Assembly: GCA_027858355.1 (NCBI GenBank)
Contig: JAQICW010000427.1
Coordinates: forward strand, 1 to 8,840
Length of the DNA: 8,840 nt
From: Desulfobacula sp.
GTDB taxonomy: Bacteria > Desulfobacterota > Desulfobacteria > Desulfobacterales > Desulfobacteraceae
Direction: 5' to 3'
A program made the translations under genes and the position numbers. The notes beneath the pieces are model-generated. The model searched no databases, was not told the origin of the DNA, and saw only the letters and a program-made list of their open reading frames with translations. Positions 7,044 through 8,840 of this stretch are shown in pieces (the stretch's first letter is position 1; each line of letters starts with the position of its first letter).

Positions 7044-7111
7044 ACTCCTTATTTATTGCCATTCCTTATCTATTGCCATTCCTTATCTATTGCCACTCCT
7101 TATTTATTGCC
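7044..7111. repeat. Four contiguous 17-bp tandem repeats spanning the ThDP gene stop codon
   Basis: Units at 7044-7060, 7061-7077, 7078-7094 and 7095-7111 are each exactly 17 bp. The two outer copies are identical (ACTCCTTATTTATTGCC) and the two inner copies are identical (ATTCCTTATCTATTGCC), giving an A-B-B-A order. On the coding strand an outer unit reads GGCAATAAATAAGGAGT. The first copy encodes the last residues Gly-Asn-Lys and the TAA of the ThDP gene and also carries an SD-like AAGGAG. The array occupies most of the spacer before the receptor gene. There are no spacers between copies, so it is not CRISPR. Copy number changes would lengthen the spacer without changing either protein. Confidence 0.95.
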
Positions 7112-8815
7112 ACGCTTTTTTTGGGTCTGCATCCAGGAATAGACCGGGGGAATATCATCTGATTCAGGTTCGCTTTTTATATCCAGGAAAACAGGTGCTT
7201 TGGATTTAAATGCGATATCCAGACCCTGAACCAATTCTTCAGCAGTTTCAATGGACAATGCATTTAGGCCAAATCCTTGTGCCACCTTTGCCGGATCATT
7301 GGCATTGAAATCCACTGAAAAATATTTTTCATTGCAATGGAGTTTCTGCAAGGCCTTGATCCAGCCAAATGAGCTATTGTTAAAATGGATGAGTACAGCC
7401 GGGATATTGAGTCGGGAAATGGTTTCCAGTTCCCCGGCTGACATGCCCAGAGACCCATCCCCGAAAAGCCCTACCAGCTTTGCATCGGGTCGTGCAAAAT
7501 GGGCTCCTACCACAGCCGGGATAGCATAACCCAACCCGCCGAAGGCCCTGGGAATGATAAACCTGGAATCTTTGGCCGCAAGTCGTAGATACCTGGTAAT
7601 ATAGGGTGTGGGGGTTCCGGCATCGGAGATCACAATGGTGGATTCATTGAGGTGGCTATTGAGTTCGGCAATAATACGCTGGGGTTTCAGGGGCAGGGTA
7701 TTAACTTGAAACTCTTTTTCAGCATCTTTCCAGAAAGTCTTGCGCTGTTGATTCAGTTCATTTACCCAGCTTGATGTTTCTTTTTGAGCTGTCTTTTCTT
7801 TTAAAAGAGTTAACAGGTCTTCAACTACAAGTTTTGCATCCCCTGCAACACTCAAGGTGTTTTGAAAATTATTGCCCAGCATTTCAGGGTTTAAATCAAT
7901 CTGGAGAATTTTTCGATCTGGCTTTTCCGACGGCATGGACCAGTTGATAGTAGAAACAGAACCCATTTTACATCCAATATATAAGAGGACATCAGCCTCT
8001 TCAACGGCTCTGTGGGCATGGGGGTGGAAACCATTATCACCAATAACACCCAGGGCCATGGGATGGTCATCGGGCATGATGCCCTGGCCTGAAATGGTTG
8101 AGACAACCGGGGTTGCAGTCCATTCAGCCATTGATCGAATTGCCTCCCCTGCCTGGGAATGGTTGGCACCTCCACCCACTATTATGGTCAATTGTTTTGC
8201 CCCTGCCATGTGGCTAACCAGGGCTTCCAATTGGATCCGTGCTCCCCGGGTACGGTATGCAGGATAGGTACAACAGTGTTCGTCGGCGTATAGTTCTTTG
8301 GACTTTTTTGAGAAATCGTCATACAGGGTTTCTTTGGGAAATGCCAGGTGGACAGCTCCTGGACGGCCCGTTGTGGCGATTCTAAAGGCTCTTCGCATCA
8401 CCTCCGGGATTTGCCCAACATTTTTTACCACGGAGGCCCATTTAGTAATGGATTCATATAATTTTTGGGTATCAAGTTCCGTGATTGTCTGTTTGCCTTC
8501 TCCGGACAGGGGCACATCCGATGTTATGGCAATGACGGGGATGGAAGAAGCATTGGCTTCAGCCACTCCAGGTAGGGTGTAAAGGGAACCGGCTCCGGAA
8601 GGGCATTCACAAAAGCCGGGTTTATGACTCAGCCGGGCATAGGCGTCAGCCATGAAAGATGCCGATCGTTCATCCCTGGCCATAATGTGCCTGATATCTG
8701 ATTGACTATCGTACAGAGCTTCATAGAGTTTAATACTGGTATCACCTGGAACACCAAAAATATATTGCACATGATATTTTTCTAACATTTTAACGATAAC
8801 CTGGGCGCCAATCAT
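7100..8815 (-). CDS. ThDP-dependent enzyme, acetolactate synthase/2-oxoacid decarboxylase superfamily
   Basis: A 571-residue protein of the length and three-domain layout of the acetolactate synthase and benzoylformate/phosphonopyruvate decarboxylase superfamily. These cytoplasmic enzymes use thiamine diphosphate and Mg2+ to decarboxylate 2-oxo acids or to make or break C-C bonds next to a carbonyl. The pyrimidine-binding domain starts MIGAQVIVKMLEKYHV and FGVPGDTS, with the catalytic glutamate at E49 in ARDERSASF; the common RHE is RDE here. The central domain has GGGANHSQAGEAI (214-226). The cofactor-binding motif is GDGS 452-455 through NN 479-480. AAGGAG lies 7 bases before the ATG at 8815. 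It is the first gene seen in the cluster and probably acts on the 2-oxo acid released by the downstream dehydrogenase. True acetolactate synthase is less likely, because the context is catabolic and no regulatory-subunit gene is present. Confidence 0.85.
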   Translation of the reverse strand: MIGAQVIVKMLEKYHVQYIFGVPGDTSIKLYEALYDSQSDIRHIMARDERSASFMADAYARLSHKPGFCECPSGAGSLYTLPGVAEANASSIPVIAITSDVPLSGEGKQTITELDTQKLYESITKWASVVKNVGQIPEVMRRAFRIATTGRPGAVHLAFPKETLYDDFSKKSKELYADEHCCTYPAYRTRGARIQLEALVSHMAGAKQLTIIVGGGANHSQAGEAIRSMAEWTATPVVSTISGQGIMPDDHPMALGVIGDNGFHPHAHRAVEEADVLLYIGCKMGSVSTINWSMPSEKPDRKILQIDLNPEMLGNNFQNTLSVAGDAKLVVEDLLTLLKEKTAQKETSSWVNELNQQRKTFWKDAEKEFQVNTLPLKPQRIIAELNSHLNESTIVISDAGTPTPYITRYLRLAAKDSRFIIPRAFGGLGYAIPAVVGAHFARPDAKLVGLFGDGSLGMSAGELETISRLNIPAVLIHFNNSSFGWIKALQKLHCNEKYFSVDFNANDPAKVAQGFGLNALSIETAEELVQGLDIAFKSKAPVFLDIKSEPESDDIPPVYSWMQTQKKRGNK

Positions 8816-8822
8816 ATTTGGA

Positions 8823-8828
8823 CTCCTT
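8823..8828 (-). promoter_or_regulatory. Ribosome-binding site of the ThDP enzyme gene
   Basis: AAGGAG on the minus strand is 7 bases upstream of the ATG at 8815-8813, near-ideal spacing, and confirms that start. Only 25 bases upstream of the gene are in the window, so no promoter or operator can be judged. Confidence 0.8.
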
Positions 8829-8840
8829 GAAGAGGTATTC

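Noticed and set aside
5977..7062. Receptor start at the in-frame ATG at 7062
   Set aside because: It lies at a junction of the 17-bp repeats, has no spaced ribosome-binding site, and would bury the signal peptide behind about 20 charged residues.
7044..7111. CRISPR array
   Set aside because: Repeats are directly contiguous, 17 bp long and have no spacers or cas genes nearby.

Overview
The window holds one long minus-strand gene cluster of seven consecutive genes, read from right to left, and the 3' end of an unrelated plus-strand gene at the extreme left. The taxon cannot be proven from the sequence. Moderate base composition, a TAXI-type TRAP transporter and a quinone-linked type of amine dehydrogenase suit a heterotrophic proteobacterium. 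An anaerobic, marine Desulfobacterota-like organism is my best guess, at low confidence.

Layout in transcription order: a thiamine-diphosphate (ThDP) enzyme of the acetolactate synthase/2-oxoacid decarboxylase superfamily (8815-7100); a TAXI-type periplasmic solute receptor (7002-5977); a fused TRAP permease (5885-3972); a DAO-family FAD subunit like HcnC (3897-2722); a small [2Fe-2S] subunit like HcnA (2729-2376); a large FAD/BFD-type [2Fe-2S] subunit like HcnB (2379-940); and an Asp/Glu-racemase superfamily enzyme (911-189). The three dehydrogenase genes overlap by 8 and 4 bases, so they are translationally coupled and should form one complex. The cluster probably starts near or beyond the right edge. 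No terminator was found at its left end.

Read together, the genes suggest a complete catabolic route. A carboxylate or amino-acid-like compound is imported by the TRAP transporter and its chirality is adjusted by the racemase. The flavin/iron-sulfur dehydrogenase then oxidises the C-N bond and passes electrons towards the respiratory chain. The resulting 2-oxo acid or aldehyde is decarboxylated or ligated by the ThDP enzyme. The substrate is unknown; a D-amino acid, an N-substituted amino acid or an opine are candidates. This is inferred from family membership and gene order.

The spacers between genes are unusually structured. There are four contiguous 17-bp repeats between the ThDP and receptor genes, which include the ThDP stop codon and Shine-Dalgarno-like cores. 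A strong 10-bp stem-loop lies between receptor and permease. Three 12-bp repeats lie between permease and dehydrogenase, followed by a TTG start codon whose ribosome-binding site can be folded into a hairpin. These look like devices that set different expression levels along one transcript.
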